From positions 9,619,000 to 9,682,999 of the forward strand of contig CM055111.1 of assembly GCA_029204225.1 (NCBI GenBank): a stretch of 64,000 nt of DNA, in the 5' to 3' direction. The notes beneath the pieces are model-generated. The model had not been told where the DNA came from. It worked only from the letters and a program-made list of their open reading frames with translations, and did no database searches. Origin of the DNA: Diphasiastrum complanatum. Lineage: Eukaryota; Streptophyta; Lycopodiopsida; Lycopodiales; Lycopodiaceae. Below, piece after piece: positions 22,860 to 37,286 of this stretch. How positions within the stretch are numbered: position 1 is the stretch's first letter; each line of letters opens with the position of its first letter. Both the position numbers and the translations under genes were made by a program.

Positions 22860-23840
22860 AGCAGTGTGAAGATCTCATGGCCTCTTTCGTCTTTTAGTCC
22901 AGGAAATGTGGACTCATCGAACTTCACAAAACAACCTTCTTCGTGGTTGGATCGTAGAGCCTGTACACATGTGTTCCGTTCGAGTAGCTGACCATGATTA
23001 TTTGCTCAAATTTGTCGTCGAGCTTGCTTCTCTTTTCCTTCGAAATGTGCTTGTATGCTACACATCCAAACACTCGTACGTATGACAGATCAGGTTTTCT
23101 GCCTGTCCACATTTCGTATGGTGTTTTGTTTTCTAGTGCTGCCATTGTAGATCTATTCTGCAGGTGTACAGCTGCAGCTATTGCCTCTGTCCAGAATTGA
23201 CCTGGCAATTTAGCCTGTGCCATCATGCATCTGGCTCCTTCGACTAGCGTTCTGTTTTTTCTTTCTACCACCCCGTTGTATTCTGGTGTGTATGCAGGAG
23301 TGAACTGGTTTTCGATCCCATGATCTTTACAGAATCTTGAGAATTATGTACTTTTGTATTCACCTCCATTGTCAGATCTAAGGATCTGTATCTTTTTCGA
23401 GGTGTGTCGCTCTGCGAATGCCACAAACTTCTTGAAGGAATCAAACACTTCGGATTTCTTCTTCAAGTAGTAGATCGTGGTCATCCGGCTGTAATCATCT
23501 ATAAACATTAGAAAGTATGTTGAACCTGAGAGTAAATCTATTTTCATCGGTCCACAGACATCAGAGTGGACGAGCTCAAGAACTTTCTTGGCTCTTCTTC
23601 TCTCGTGTGTGAATGGATTCCGATGTTGTTTGCCTTTCTAACAAGCTTCACAGAACTCAGCCTCGGGTCTTGATATCTTGAGACCTGTGACAATGTCCTT
23701 TCTGCTCATGTCATACAGACTCTGCATGTTCAGATGATACATTCTTCTATGCTAGAGCTGATCTTCATTTTTTGAAGCATTTAATATGCTATTAGAGTTG
23801 CTGATTATTTTGGCCTAGTAGAGGTCTCCTTCTCTGCATC
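22860..23840 (-). pseudogene. Ty1/copia integrase fragment
   Basis: On the minus strand: a zinc region with HRRMYHLNMQSL, then LELVHSDVCGPM (first catalytic Asp), MFIDDYSRMTTIYY, LRSDNGGEY (second Asp), EYNGVVERKNRTLVEGA (catalytic Glu), FWTEAIAAAVHLQNR, NKTPYEMWTGRKPDLSY and the C-terminal FGCVAYKHI. At least three in-frame stops (near 23342, 23639 and 23753). Flanking gag, RT and LTRs are not recognised next to it. Confidence 0.85.
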
Positions 23841-24049
23841 CGATAGACTTTCATGCACAGCTCTATTATTTTTATTTTTCTGCTCTACTCGCTACGTCTC
23901 TCTCTATCACTTACAAATCTATGTTTTCCAATAGTTTTTGTGATCCAGAGAGGATCGTTTATACCTCCACTATGTGGAGTCTTACAAGGTAGCTAGACGT
24001 AGAATCACAAGACTAGTTAATGCTAATCAACTAGTTAGTTAGTCTCCGT

Positions 24050-24320
24050 CATTGCTATTCATTTCAGCTGAGCATGAAGCCTGTTGAGCTGCCAACTGGC
24101 AACGCGAATGATTTTTCTTCGTTTGTTTCGTAGTTTTTCGTTTTGCGTCCCTTTGCGGTTTGCGGTCCTGGAGGTGTGTTTAGATCCACAAATAATTTGC
24201 GAATCGTTCGTGCTTCGAGTCAAGGGACGTTGACTGTCGTGAATTGTTCTCGTTCGACTTTCGTTTCTTGTTCGTGCTGCAACAAAGTTGCAGAAGTTCA
24301 CCATTTCTGACATGTGTAAT
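24050..24320. repeat. LTR-like remnant rich in TTCGTTTC/TTCGTG
   Basis: The sequence has many TTCG, TTTCGTT and GTTCGTGC words, like the LTR at 8588-9617 but not alignable end to end. It lies next to the copia integrase remnant. Likely a relative of that LTR family. Confidence 0.35.
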
Positions 24321-24779
24321 AAAAAAATTGCTTGGAGCCACGTGTGTAATATATAAAATAATACTTTTCAAATTTGGACATTTTCAAAATTGGCCCAAAT
24401 TTCACATAAAGAATAAATTTAATCCATACAAGTGCAAGCGGCTTGTGGATAGGGAATGACTCCTCAACCTTACAACCAACCATGGCCCTAAAGTGAACAA
24501 CCCCCAGGAGAATTGAAAGGATAAACTCTAGATATGGTGATAGAGTGTTGATAGGAACGTGCCACGAAAGGAACATCAAGAAAGTTTCTAGATTGTGCCT
24601 TTTTTGTCAACCAAGATTGTACAATGATATTGGAGGGCCTATTTTTTTTTTTTTTTTTTTTTTCTGTTTCACACTCAAGTATAAGCTTATATGCGCCAAG
24701 TTTCATATGTTTAGCTAATTAATTTATTGTGTCGCTATAACCAACAAAACAGTTTCATTGCACCATAACAAGAGGGCTT

Positions 24780-27401
24780 AATCTGTGGAGTCTAGCAAGA
24801 ACATTGACAACTTTTTTGCAATTTTCGAATTGCCTCCAGACTACATGGCCGAGGAGGAGTTCATTCCAGAGATTCACACAGGCCATTACTTCATAGACTT
24901 GTTGTTCTGTTTGGGATCAGATGATAATGATATCGATGTTATTGACTACATAGATGTTCCTTTGGAAGAATCAATCCTTTATCCACATGAAGATGTAGAT
25001 GGGATATCACAAATAGATGTATGGTCTACCGTAGATCACAAAGAACACATGTCTTCCATGTTCTTCATATTTAACGCCCAATCACACCATCTGATGTTTA
25101 CCAGTGTTATGAGATCCGTTTCCAACGTGTGTGGAAATTTTGGCTGCTGGTCCTACATTTAGGCCTGCTCCTCGAAGCAAACAAGGTAAACCAAATCTAG
25201 AATATGATATCCAACGTAGGTGGAAAGATATGCAGACAAAAATCTATGTTCAAACCATGTATCCTGGAAGAGAAGGACTTTGATTCAAAAATAATTGCTC
25301 CAAACTAATTTCTCATGTACAACAATGGGGAGACATTTTTTTATGATTGTCATGTTGATATGATGGGCGGACAACATAGAAGTTTGGTGCACACTCTGGA
25401 TGCTGTGAAGTCCATTTGGATTGTTGGTCTTAGAAAATATGGAATTGCAGAGTCATTTGTCAAGGCAAGTTATGAAGCTTGTTTGTTTTTTCATGAAGTT
25501 CGTGAAAAAGTGCCTGGTCAAAAATGTGTGGTTAAGTATACACATGAATATATGGTGCCAGTGGATGAACTTCAACAAAAGGTAGAGGAGATAATTGTGG
25601 AGTATCAGGTGATGTTGGTTAAATTGAGGTCTAATGTGGGAGGTAACATTGGGTGTCGTGTAAGGGACTACATTTGTCATCGGGGAAAGAGAAGGACTTC
25701 ACCACAGAGCAACCATGTTGTTCGACGCAAAAGTTGCCAAGTGGGTTGCCCTTTTAGAATGAGTGTGACTATCCTAATTGAGATGAGAGGCATGGCATGT
25801 ATTTAGCTATATGCCGTACATGAGTACCATTGGCCTGACTCGAAAGAAGATGTGTTGCACCGGCATCCACATCCCCTTGTGGTGCATGCATGTGAGAAAG
25901 ATCTACAAATGTATAAGGAAGGCTCACATATATCGAACACATATGTCCAGCATGCATTGTTCCTTCAAGCACAAGTCAGCGAGGCAAACTAGACATGTTT
26001 TAGATTTTTCCTCACACCAAAGGAGATATCCCAATTATCTTATAGACTTCGTACAAAAGCTAATTTGATGTATGGGGTTAGGGTCTTGAAAGTTTTCATG
26101 TGCAACATTTTATCCCATGTTTTGTTGTGTACATTTGTGGCTAATAAAGTGTACAATTATTAGATGCATTGAGCTCCGATGATTGGAGGAGCTTGAATCT
26201 GGAGGCATAATAATTGCTTTCAAGTGGAAAGGTACATTGATTGTCCATTTAAAAAATCACATGTAGCCAAAAAAAAATTAGGAAATTTGCCTACAAGGCA
26301 TATTGTTTACTCTTTTCGATACAATTTTTTGAACAAGCAATCTTTTTTCAACCATACAACCCTGCACAGAAAGAGGAAGCCAAGAGGCCATTTGTATTGG
26401 TGATACAGGACCAATGGATGTTGTATATTGCTCGAAGCTTCTCTGAAAATAATGCATGGGCTGTTGACTCAACATTCAAGACCAATCAATTTGATTTTCC
26501 TCTATTTGGGGCTATTCTCCCAAATCAACTTGGTCACACCATGCCAATCTGGTTCATGATTTGTTTGGATGACAAAGGAATGCATCATCAGAGTATTGCA
26601 TTGCAGTTGACTTTTCATGCCATAAGTCTTGGATGTATACGACCACGTGCAATTGTCATAGACAAGTCCATCATGGAATTATAGGCAATAACAGAAGTAC
26701 TTGCAACCGATGAGATATGTTCACCGATAGCTGGGAAAGAAAACACTGAAGTGGCATGTGATATTTTGTTACGCACATTTCATGCCAAGAAGGCGTGGGT
26801 GGAGAGCCTCTTATCGAAACTACCAGTACATGATAAAGACTCTTTATAAAAAGACATGTGCGACTTGATGCATTCTAAATCTGAAAATGATTTTGATGGG
26901 CTAGTGGAAACATTTAAACTAAAATACAAAAACTCTAGTGATGTTTTACAATATGTCTGTAAGGGTTGGACTGGAAGAGAAGTTGTTTGGAGAAAGATGT
27001 GGCCACAGTGGGGACGTTTATTTCCACACAGACAGGTGGAAACAACGAACTTACCACCTTAAGTATAATGTGCTTCAAGGAAAAGTCAATCGCAAAGTGA
27101 GAGACCTTATCCACTCGTTGATTGGGTTGTCGGCGACAGGGACACACCTAGGTGAAACATTAATAGGGCATTATAAACTAAAGCGAGTGATTGGTGAGTG
27201 ATGCTCTAAAACCCAAATGTTTGGATTTATGTGACTAGTTTTTTTTTTCATTTAATTCGATATTTGTGACTGCTACATAGAAGTGTGTTGTTTATTGGCA
27301 GATAATTCTGGTCGCTTCTCAAAGAGAGTGACAACTAGCACCCAAAGGCTACACAATCTTGCAAGAAATAAAATTTTTGAGCGGTACAAGGAGGATAAAA
27401 G
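24780..27401 (+). pseudogene. Mutator-like (MULE) transposase gene, 5' part
   Basis: A degenerate gene read in pieces. 24785-25162 is acidic N-terminal sequence. 25315-25806 ends in a FAR1-like DNA-binding segment (RRKSCQVGCPFRMSV). 26397-26684 holds the MULE catalytic core: NAWAVDSTFKTNQFDFPLFG with the first Asp at about 26466, then IRPRAIVIDKS with the second at about 26661. LLRTFHAKKAW at about 26763 is the conserved C/H motif between the second Asp and the Glu. A GT-AG intron, 27194-27301, is still recognisable. Frameshifts and stops (25804, 26682, 26848, 27060) make it non-functional. The coding region is cut at 27401 by a copia element and resumes at 31385. No terminal inverted repeats were found. 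Confidence 0.75.
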
Positions 27402-28136
27402 TGTGAAGAATTGAAAAAGATTATCTATGTTAGATATAGGGGTCTTATGTTTTTTACATCAAGCATCTAGGTGTAGGATGTTGATAGAAACAAATTTGGC
27501 ATAGATGGCAAATCATGCATTTCCACTTGTAATGCCACTATTGAGCCAAAATAGAGTAAGAGGCTAAACTCGTGCCAATTAGAGTGTAGACAAGTGTAAT
27601 GCTTTTGTTTGATGAATTCTAAGAGGTCCAATAGGATTTAGAGGTGGAACCATGTGAGGTCCAATAGGAATTTGAGGTGTGCTTGAATATAGTCCAATAG
27701 AATTAAGAGGTGCATGGATCAATGGTCTAATAGGATTAAGAGGTGACAAAGTGTGGTCCAATCATAGTTAAGCATAGTGGTAGCTCGTGGATCTACTAGT
27801 ATCATTATACTCCTCATTTTGAAGCTAATTGATTTGGTGATTATGTGGATTTTGAGTGTTATTGGATTTCTAGCTTTCTCTCTCTACCCAAGAGCTCATG
27901 ATGGTTTTTCTCTCTCTACCCAAGGAGAGCAGCTTGTTTTAATTTGAGTATTTTTTGAATACTTCCCACACGTGTGAGTGAGAGTTGGAAGTGATTGAAT
28001 GCATTTAGTAGTGTGTTTTTGCCATAGGATTTAAGATTGATCTTGAATCTCAATCTAGTCTTGATCTTGGTGCATCTACACACCTTAGGAGATCACAAGT
28101 ACATGTTGTGGACAATCCACTCGTGTGAATTCAACA
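27402..28136 (+). repeat. 5' LTR of the deleted copia
   Basis: 735 bases, TGTGAAGAATTG...TTCAACA. U3 carries five decayed copies of a GTCCAATAG-ATT-AGAGGTG unit spaced 28-35 bases apart (27629-27765). It has a nine-base TC stretch (27909-27917) where the 3' LTR has 123 bases. Confidence 0.9.
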
Positions 28137-28866
28137 TGGTATCAGAGACTACCTAAGGTTACCATGCATTTTGATCCATTTAAGTGAAAACTATTCATCA
28201 ATCTTGAGCTAGAAATTGTCAAGGCCCATTTTCCTAGCTATCTTGTTCAATTTTGGATCATAAGAGATCAAAAGGACATTGATTGGGTCTAAACTGCTAC
28301 TGTACGGAATTAGGTGCTCAGACACGTGTGAGGAACATCCAATTCCAGTTTGGAAGTTCTCTCTCATGCTTGATCCATTTATCTTGCTTGATAGCTTGTT
28401 TTGAAGCTATTTTTGTCTAGTTTCTGATGCAATCAGTTTCATTCTATTTGGTTGAGCCAATCAGAAGTTACAAGCTTTTGAAGATGATTAGGTAGGCCAC
28501 CTAGACTTGGGTGGACACATTTGGTTTGGTCAAGAGATTGCTTGGTTGATCCAAAATCACAGTTGTATGCTTACCAATCTCATCTATATGCGATCTAGGC
28601 ACTGTTTTGAGATCTTAGTCATTTTGTTTCATGCAATATCATTATATTTGAGTCAAATTTGGTTTCTTAGTGTACTTCACACATGCTAAGAGTGTTTTAT
28701 CCTAACTTTGCCTATACTCCATCATTTGATGTGAAATAGATCTTGTTTTAGAGAGATTTGTGTAGCTAGTGAGAATCAATTCACAAATAGTTGCAAGATC
28801 TTTCATAGGAGGAGATAGTACTCTATTATTGGATTCTATAGAGAGTGTGTAGCAACATACTCTCCT

Positions 28867-30520
28867 CGGATTTTCTCCCCAAGAAGATCCATGAGAGATA
28901 GATCCGAGCCTAAGAGGCTCTCATATGTTGACAAAGGCAAACAAATGGATCTTGATTCCACTAATCATGTTTTCTATGTCTCTCATGAAGAGCCAAAGAA
29001 TGTACAAGAGGCACTCAATACCAAGGAGTGGTATGATGCCATGAAGCAAGAGTATGGTGCATTGATCACCAACAATACTTGGGAGCTTGTGGATCCTCCA
29101 TCCAATGGCTGCAAGTGGGTATTTCGGATCAAGTTCAATCATGATGGCACCATCAACAAACATAAAGCAAGATTATGTGCCAAAGGATTTGCTCAAATCC
29201 ATGGCCTTGATTATGAGGAGACCTTTGCACCCGTTGCAAAGATGGTGACAATAAGAATTCTTATTTCTCTTGCTTGTTTCTTCAAGTGGAAAGTGCTCCA
29301 ATTAGATGTATCCAATGCTTTTCTAAATGGTTATCTTGAGGAGGAGATCTATATGGAACAACCTCAAGGATTCATCAAGGATGAGTCCAAAGTGTGCTTG
29401 CTCTTCAAAAGTCTTTATGGACTCAAGCAAGCACCAAGATCATGGTATTCAAGACTTAACTCTTTTCTTATCTCACTAGGATTTACTCTTAGTGACTATG
29501 ATCCTTCCATGTATCTAAAGTTTGTTGATAGCAATATTGTCATTCTTCTAATTTATGTTGATGACATTATTCTTTGTGGAAGTTGTATCAAGCTAGTTGA
29601 TGAAACTAAGCTAGCACTTGGATGTGAGTTTAAAATGCAAGATCTAGGATAGATACAATACATCCTAGGCCTAGAAATTGTTTTTTATGAAAATCATGTC
29701 TTTATATGTCAATCTAGATATGCTCACTCTATGTTGAAAAAATTCCATATGGAAAATTCTAAGAGCATAGATACTCCAATAGAGCAAATTGTAAAAGATC
29801 CTAATAAAGGTGATGAAAGATCCTTTGAGGACATCACACTTTTAGGAGTCTTGTAGGCTCCTTGATTTGTCTTACCAGTACTAGGCCCGATCTAAGTTTT
29901 TGTGTGCACAAATTGAGTCAATTTATGCAAGATCCTAAGATCCATCATTGGAAGATAGCCAAGAGGATTCTAAGATATGTATCTTCATCTTGTGATTATG
30001 GTCTACTCTATAAAAGTGAAGATCTATCCATTGTTGGCTACTCGGATTCGGACTTTGCAAGTGACAAGATGGATCGAAAGTCTATTAGTGCATGCACTAT
30101 CGTTCTTGGAGGCAATCTAATATCTTGGCTTTCCAAAAAGCAAGATACTATATCTCTCTCTTCATGTGAGGCCGAGTACAAAGCACTCACTACAACTACC
30201 AAAGAGGTGCTTTGGATCAAGAGGTTATTAATGGAGCTAAAGTGCATCAAGGAAGATGATCTACCAATGATCAAGTGTGATAACATCTCGGCCTAAGCTC
30301 TTGCCAATAATCCCATATTTCATGCAAGAAGCAAGCACATAGAAGTGGCACACCATTTTGTGAGATAAACGCTTATTGGAGGAGAAATCTATTTGGAGCA
30401 TGTCAACTCGTCCTCTTGTATTGCCAATCTACTCACCAAGCCTTTGAGCAAAAGTGCTTTCATCAAGCATAGATCTAATCTTGGAGTCATATCAAGATCA
30501 ATGCTCAAATCTTCATAGAT
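28867..30520 (+). pseudogene. Copia reverse transcriptase and RNase H remnant
   Basis: From 28891 the frame gives the RT domain: CKWVFRIKFNHDGTINKHKA, GLDYEETFAPVAKMVTIRI, LDVSNAFLNGYLEEEIYMEQ and YVDDIIL. A TAG at 29650-29652 closes it; the sequence beyond (ILGLEI, IDTPIEQ) is still copia-like. After a frameshift near 29850, RNase H follows with RPDLSFCVHKLSQFM, GYSDSDFASDKMDRKS and SLSSCEAEYKAL. A TAA at 30294-30296 falls where the family normally has the CDNQSA segment, and further stops follow before LLTKPLSK. It is closely related to the intact polyprotein at 14016-17942 but belongs to another LTR family. Confidence 0.9.
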
Positions 30521-30536
30521 AATTTTTTAGGAGGAG

Positions 30537-31384
<848 letters not shown>

Positions 31385-32765
31385 AAAGGTACCCTAAGGC
31401 TCCTAGATGAAGATGCTTTATCTTTTCGTATGAGGAGTGAAGGCAACATCAAGTTTGGTACATAGTGGATATCCCCCATGACATTGCATGCTCTTGTTTT
31501 GATAGCTCTTTCCAATGCAAGCAAATAACTGCAACCAGGCTAGTGGCCGAACATTTCTACCCAACTCTTTGGAAAAAACATACACTATTTAACACCCAAC
31601 ACGATCTAGCATGCGACCAATAGGGGGGGAACACATAAGATATTTTGAATACTTTCTCCAATAATCCTAAGCATTCCTAGTTGGTTGAGACACTATCAAT
31701 GAAAACTGATATTCTTCGCCAAACATTAGAAACAAACTCCACGAATTTGTGCTCGAAGACTTAAACACTGTCCACTAAGGATGACAGGCTTTACAAGATG
31801 CACACACCACCTTTGGAACTACTGTAGAGCCGACAAATACATCTATGCCAAAGAGGGGATCCATATGTTCTCTTCAACGTAATGTGACTAGAACACGAAT
31901 GGGACATGGGAAAAGAAATATTCCCACACAAAAGGGTTTTACCAATTCAAAAAAGTTGGGCTCAATGGAGGAGCCCATGCTAGGAAGGCCCGCAAGCTCC
32001 ACAATCTACAAGCGAGTCATATCAAAAAAGCGAACACGCGTTCGATACCCAAAGATTGCTAGGGCTATATGTGAAGAATGTGGAGTGTATAACCTCCTTG
32101 TTGGAGGTATGAACACCACCACATGCAAGAATTGCAGTGCAGTTGTGACCAGACAGGTAGAAATAAGCAAGGGGGCACACAAAATTGAAAATAGCAATGA
32201 AACTTGTCAGGAAAATATCTCGGGAGCTATGGGGGATGAAAAAATGAGGGAAGCTATTGACCCAAAACCTGTTGATGTGGAGATGATGCACAACATTACT
32301 TCAACAGCAGGAGTGGAATTACAAAATCTAAACAACCCTGTTGTTGTCACATTCACCACACTAGAAAGCTCACATGGTGATGATGAGGCCCATTTAAGAC
32401 AAGCTATTCTCGAAGAAAACATGGTGGAGGTGAAGAGAACTCGTGTGTGTAGTGTTCCTGACTTGAATGAAGAAATGAGCATATCAATTCCAGACCTAAA
32501 CGAAGAAACAACGATGCCATGTGGATGGAGGTTAGAAGGCAATACCAAGTCCAAACTAAAGGGTCATAACTACGACATTTACTTATTCCAGCAAATAGAA
32601 GCGATGGGAAACAATTTCCAATTCTTAATTCCAGAATCTACTTACAAAATAGACATGCACATTCAGTGTTGTGCGACGCTAAAAAGCAAGACAACCCACA
32701 TTATTGAATCCATAGTTGAGGCGAATTTAAGCTACTGGCAAGTGAAAATTTTGGGCAGCTGCTGA
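31385..32765 (+). pseudogene. MULE transposase gene, 3' part, with an open 306-codon ORF
   Basis: Picks up the MULE reading after the copia insertion. 31390-31600 encodes a decayed SWIM-like zinc segment (IACSCFDSSFQCKQITA, then AEHFYPTLWKKHTLF) in shifting frames. From 31845 an uninterrupted ORF runs to the TGA at 32763-32765. It has a basic region, two cysteine pairs (C76-x2-C79 and C94-x2-C97) like the CCHC region at MULE C-termini, and two PDLNEE motifs (about 32458 and 32490) resembling the DLN-type EAR repression motif of plants. Whether this part is translated without its N-terminal half is unknown. Confidence 0.6.
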
Positions 32766-33192
32766 GACATGGTGTGTGTGATGTCAAATTATTGCAGGGG
32801 ACTACACAAGAGCAAAGAAGTGTGTTAAGCACGATATTTTGAGCAAGAAGATTGCAATTCTTCCATATTGCTCTAAGTAAATAATGCATGATGACCTTGG
32901 AGCTGCAATATTTTTGTGGGATAATATTTGCATGAGATTGAAAAATGCATTGTGTGTCTATTTATATTGAGTATTGGAGCTTGCTATGCAAACCAAATAT
33001 CTAAATTTTTTTTGCATTCTTTACATTACCAACCTCTAACAATATTAGGTTTGTGACTGTATGCATGCCCGGAGTACCCAAGTGAATCTATTTACGATTT
33101 TCGACAGGAGATGATTGACATATTTCTAAAAAATTCTAAGAAAATTAGTTAGCTTTATGATTTTAGGTAAACCTTAAACCCCATACCACATT

Positions 33193-33371
<179 letters not shown>

Positions 33372-34080
33372 CTACAATATTTGAGCATCAGGAGAGATAG
33401 TTCACGATTTTTTTAGCATCAGGGTTTTGAATGGGTGGAAATTTGCTGGAATATGAAATTGACAAAAGATGTGATTTTGGTGCAAGATGTAGATATGAAC
33501 CTTTTGGTGCAATATGTAGATATGAACACATGCAGCAATAACATGAGTTACTGTATTGATGTCACCTTGAGAGGCAGTTCATGTAAAATATTTTTTGCAT
33601 TTATGGTTTCATGCAAAGTGTTTTTTTTGCCTTAATGTTCATTTTTCAAGGGAACAAGATTATCTCTGACTTGAACCAGAAATAGCCAACAAAGGCGAGA
33701 AAGACAGATTTAGAGCTCAACTTTATACGACACATAGTATTTAGTATAAGTTTGTTATTGATTTCACTTTGCATTCACACCGATGCTATATTTTGAGCAA
33801 AGGTGAATGTAAACATATGTTATTTCCAATTACTAGCTTGCCAGAGGCGAGTGCCAACAATATGGCTTAGTTAAATTGAAAAAATAAAATGGCTTAGCTG
33901 TAATATTAGTAGTTATTACATGTTCATTTGAATACATTGATGGTTGTCGTCAGAATACATCAAATCTATATTTCAATAACCTTTTGGTTATTTGCTTATT
34001 TACGCAATGGATATGCATAAGGATGTTTTTAGCATGAGATGGTCCATTGTTTATCATCTTAGCATGATCTTACTAAGGTA

Positions 34081-34165
34081 TAGAGGTTGCCTGGTGGGCA
34101 TGCCACATTTTGGTTTTGCTTGGGGTTCGATTACCCATTAACCTTGCATGGTCCATGGATAAATA
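34081..34165 (+). mobile_element. SINE-like sequence with Pol III boxes
   Basis: Contains TTGCCTGGTGGG (A-box-like, 34087-34098) and GGTTCGATTACCC (a good B-box, 34124-34136), spaced as in tRNA-derived SINEs. It does not fold as a complete tRNA by eye, and its ends are not defined. Confidence 0.4.
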
Positions 34166-37100
34166 CTTTAAATGCATTTCTAGTAAGTGAAGCCACGTAT
34201 TGGTGCATGTTCTTTTGAACCCTAAATCCGATAATACCATTGGCTTGAGAACATTATGTTGTTTGCAGCATGAATCAGTTTGATGATGTCGGAACTACTT
34301 GTCATTGCTATTGAGAAACCATTTGGAAGTAGACCAAACAAAAACTTTATAATACTCATCGTCTATAATTTTATGACATGCATTGGTAATTTATATATTT
34401 TCATGTCATTTTACTTTTTGTAGTGCACATTGTATAATAGCACATTCACTACAGGAAGCGTTGTTATTCACAATTTAGTTACCGTCCAAGGCCATTAATT
34501 TCAACTAGCTCTTCGATTGTCTTTGGTAATCTTTTGCCAATATGATGAAGCTCAACATTCCTACAAAGGTTACAAAAATGTCAGTATCGTCACATTTCAC
34601 ATATGGAAAGAGTGCTATTAAGCCTCTAGAATGTTGCATGCATGAGAATTGAAGTAGCCAAACTTGCCTCAAAAATGAGATCATACTGTATGGGGCATAT
34701 ACCTTTGAAAAGGCAGTTGAAAAAAAAAACACAATGGATAGTGAGAAGCAAGCCCCATAATATGGGAAGGCATGAGATTTCTCCCATCTTTTACAAGGGT
34801 AATGCGAAGCTTTTCCAGAGCAAAATATATTTTGCATGATAACCTATTCTAGAAATGCTACTTCCCTTCAGAAGCTGCATAAGCTTCTATATAAATTGCA
34901 TAGGCCTTACCAAAATTCAAGATTCTCCCTATATAAATTTCAAAATAACGATACATAAACCTGTGTATATGGATAACTATTTGCCAACGCCAAACAATTT
35001 TTTCAAACAGTATACTTACTAGCTTAGCTCATAGATTTCATTGTCATTTTTTTTAAAACTTATGATTTGTATATTGTATATGGTATGTATTTGCAATATT
35101 ATGTTTGATTAATTTTAAACCCCATTTTAATAGACAATTAGTTAAAATCAAATTTGTGCTAACCTGCCATATTAATGTGTAATTAATTCATAATTGATTA
35201 TTTGCAATTCAATTTTTTAAACCACAACCAACTGCCAAAGTGTGCCAAAGTAACCTTAGTTGAAAGCTTGAAAGACATTTATATTTTGTTTTAAAATCGT
35301 ATGAAAGTGCACGTGAAAGGTGAGTGAAAGGCATTTTTGAATAGTGGAAGAGGATGGGCCGAAGGGTAGGTGGGGGCGGTACAACAATGGCACCTGCCAT
35401 GATGTCATTAACACGTGACATTTATCTAACTCCTTCGCTCATAATCCAAATCGTGCCTGCTAGAGACGGGGCCATGCCATCTTATCTAGCCCATGGTGGC
35501 AACTCAAGATAAGTTTGAAAAGTGACAAAGACCCATTTTCCTCCTAGGACCAATGGGAGTACTTCATTTTAAATTTGAGACCTACCGGGCAATGCAGTTT
35601 GAAACCACCCCAAATGTGACATTTTGACTTACAGCAGATAGCCACAATCGCTTGTTGGTGATGAGTCTATGACATGAAGCTATAAAAGAAAGAAACTATC
35701 TAGAAAAAGAGAACTCGGAAAAAGAAAAAAAGATGATGTGTACATATTTTGTCCATTTTACATAATTTAGTGCATTCTTTGAGTTCTTTCGGAGGCAATG
35801 TTCTGAAAACCTTTTTTTGGGCTATCACATAACAACCTGCACTTTTTAAGCTTCCTTGATTTTTTGAGGATTGTTACTCATAAAAGGCTTTATATGCAAC
35901 ATGCATGCCCAATAATTTGGAAAACCTCTTTTAAGTTATCCTAAAGAAAACCTGCATATTAGATAGAAATTCTCAATTTTTTGAAGACTTTTACTTATGA
36001 AAAAGTGTATATGCTTGTGATGCTCAGTTTTTTTTACGACTTACCCATGAAAAGGTATATATACTTGTGATGCTGGTTTTTGAGAGAACTTGCAAATTCC
36101 ATTCCTGTAGTTTGCCAATTTTCCCGAGCACTTTGCATGCATAAGTAAAAAGAAAAAAGCCAAAATATATGTGATGTCATTTTTTGAGAAAAGATCTAAG
36201 TTTCACTCCTTTTGACTAAATTTTCATGATGTCATTTTTTGAGCAAGATCAAAAGATCAAAGTTTCATTCTTTAATTGGTGGGCTTTTTGATCAAAGTTT
36301 CTTGGTGGGCTTTCTGATCACTTGTGTATATAAATTAAACTTCAAATGAATTACTGTGCCAGGAGCATCCTGACATACTCTATAAAGCTAGCTTGTCAGT
36401 TGGGATGTTATGCTGTACTGCCTTGCATATCATACTGTGACATATCATTAATGCGACTATGCTTATATGCTAGCATGTTTCTTTTGATGATTGCAGTGTT
36501 TAGAGACGGATCATTTATTCCAAAGAGGTTACTCTTTCCAACAATCTTAACAGTGAGCAGCAGTGTGCATTTTACTTTGCCTGTTTGAAAGAAACACAGA
36601 AGGTATGGAAGTTTAGATATCGCTTGTATTCCTTAGATCATTGTCATACTAAGAACATAACATGGCTGAGAACAGTGATAGGGAGCAGCTGCTGTTAAAA
36701 TTTGAACGCAAGAAGCACTCTATGGCGTAGAGTCAATAGACAAAATCCAAAAGATAGTAGTTATTTCATCGGTGCATCTAGCACATACAAAGTCTTTTCC
36801 GATATATCGGTTGCACAAATGTGGAACCGCGACTATAACTATTACTTTACGCTAGAACTCAACAAGAGCCTTACTATAGACACATTATAACCAAAAGTTT
36901 GCGACTACAAACTTATCGCGTGTATACTCTGACAGTTTCTTATTCTTCACCTCACTTCGTGCTCCGCCCATTTGATATTTCACTCAGGGAATGGCTTCAC
37001 CTATGACAGAAAAAGTGGCGTCAGTGCTGCATTCGATGACTAGCAAATTTCCTTATTTATGTATGGGAAGAACATGCAATACCAACACACCCACAAACAG

Positions 37101-37286
37101 TAGACAGAGCTTATGAACAGAAAGACACACACGCCAGTCATAGCAAAGTAAATCGGGCACGTAAATTGTCCAGCAGAGAAGCTTTAACACATCCAAGGTA
37201 CATACGTGCATGCAAATATGCATCGTAATTTTTAAACAAAAATTAGTCCAGACTCCACGGGTGTTTGATATCAAAGCATCGTAAAA

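Noticed and set aside
34085-34140. tRNA gene
   Set aside because: A and B boxes are present but no complete acceptor, anticodon and T-arm pairing was seen; a SINE-like origin fits better.
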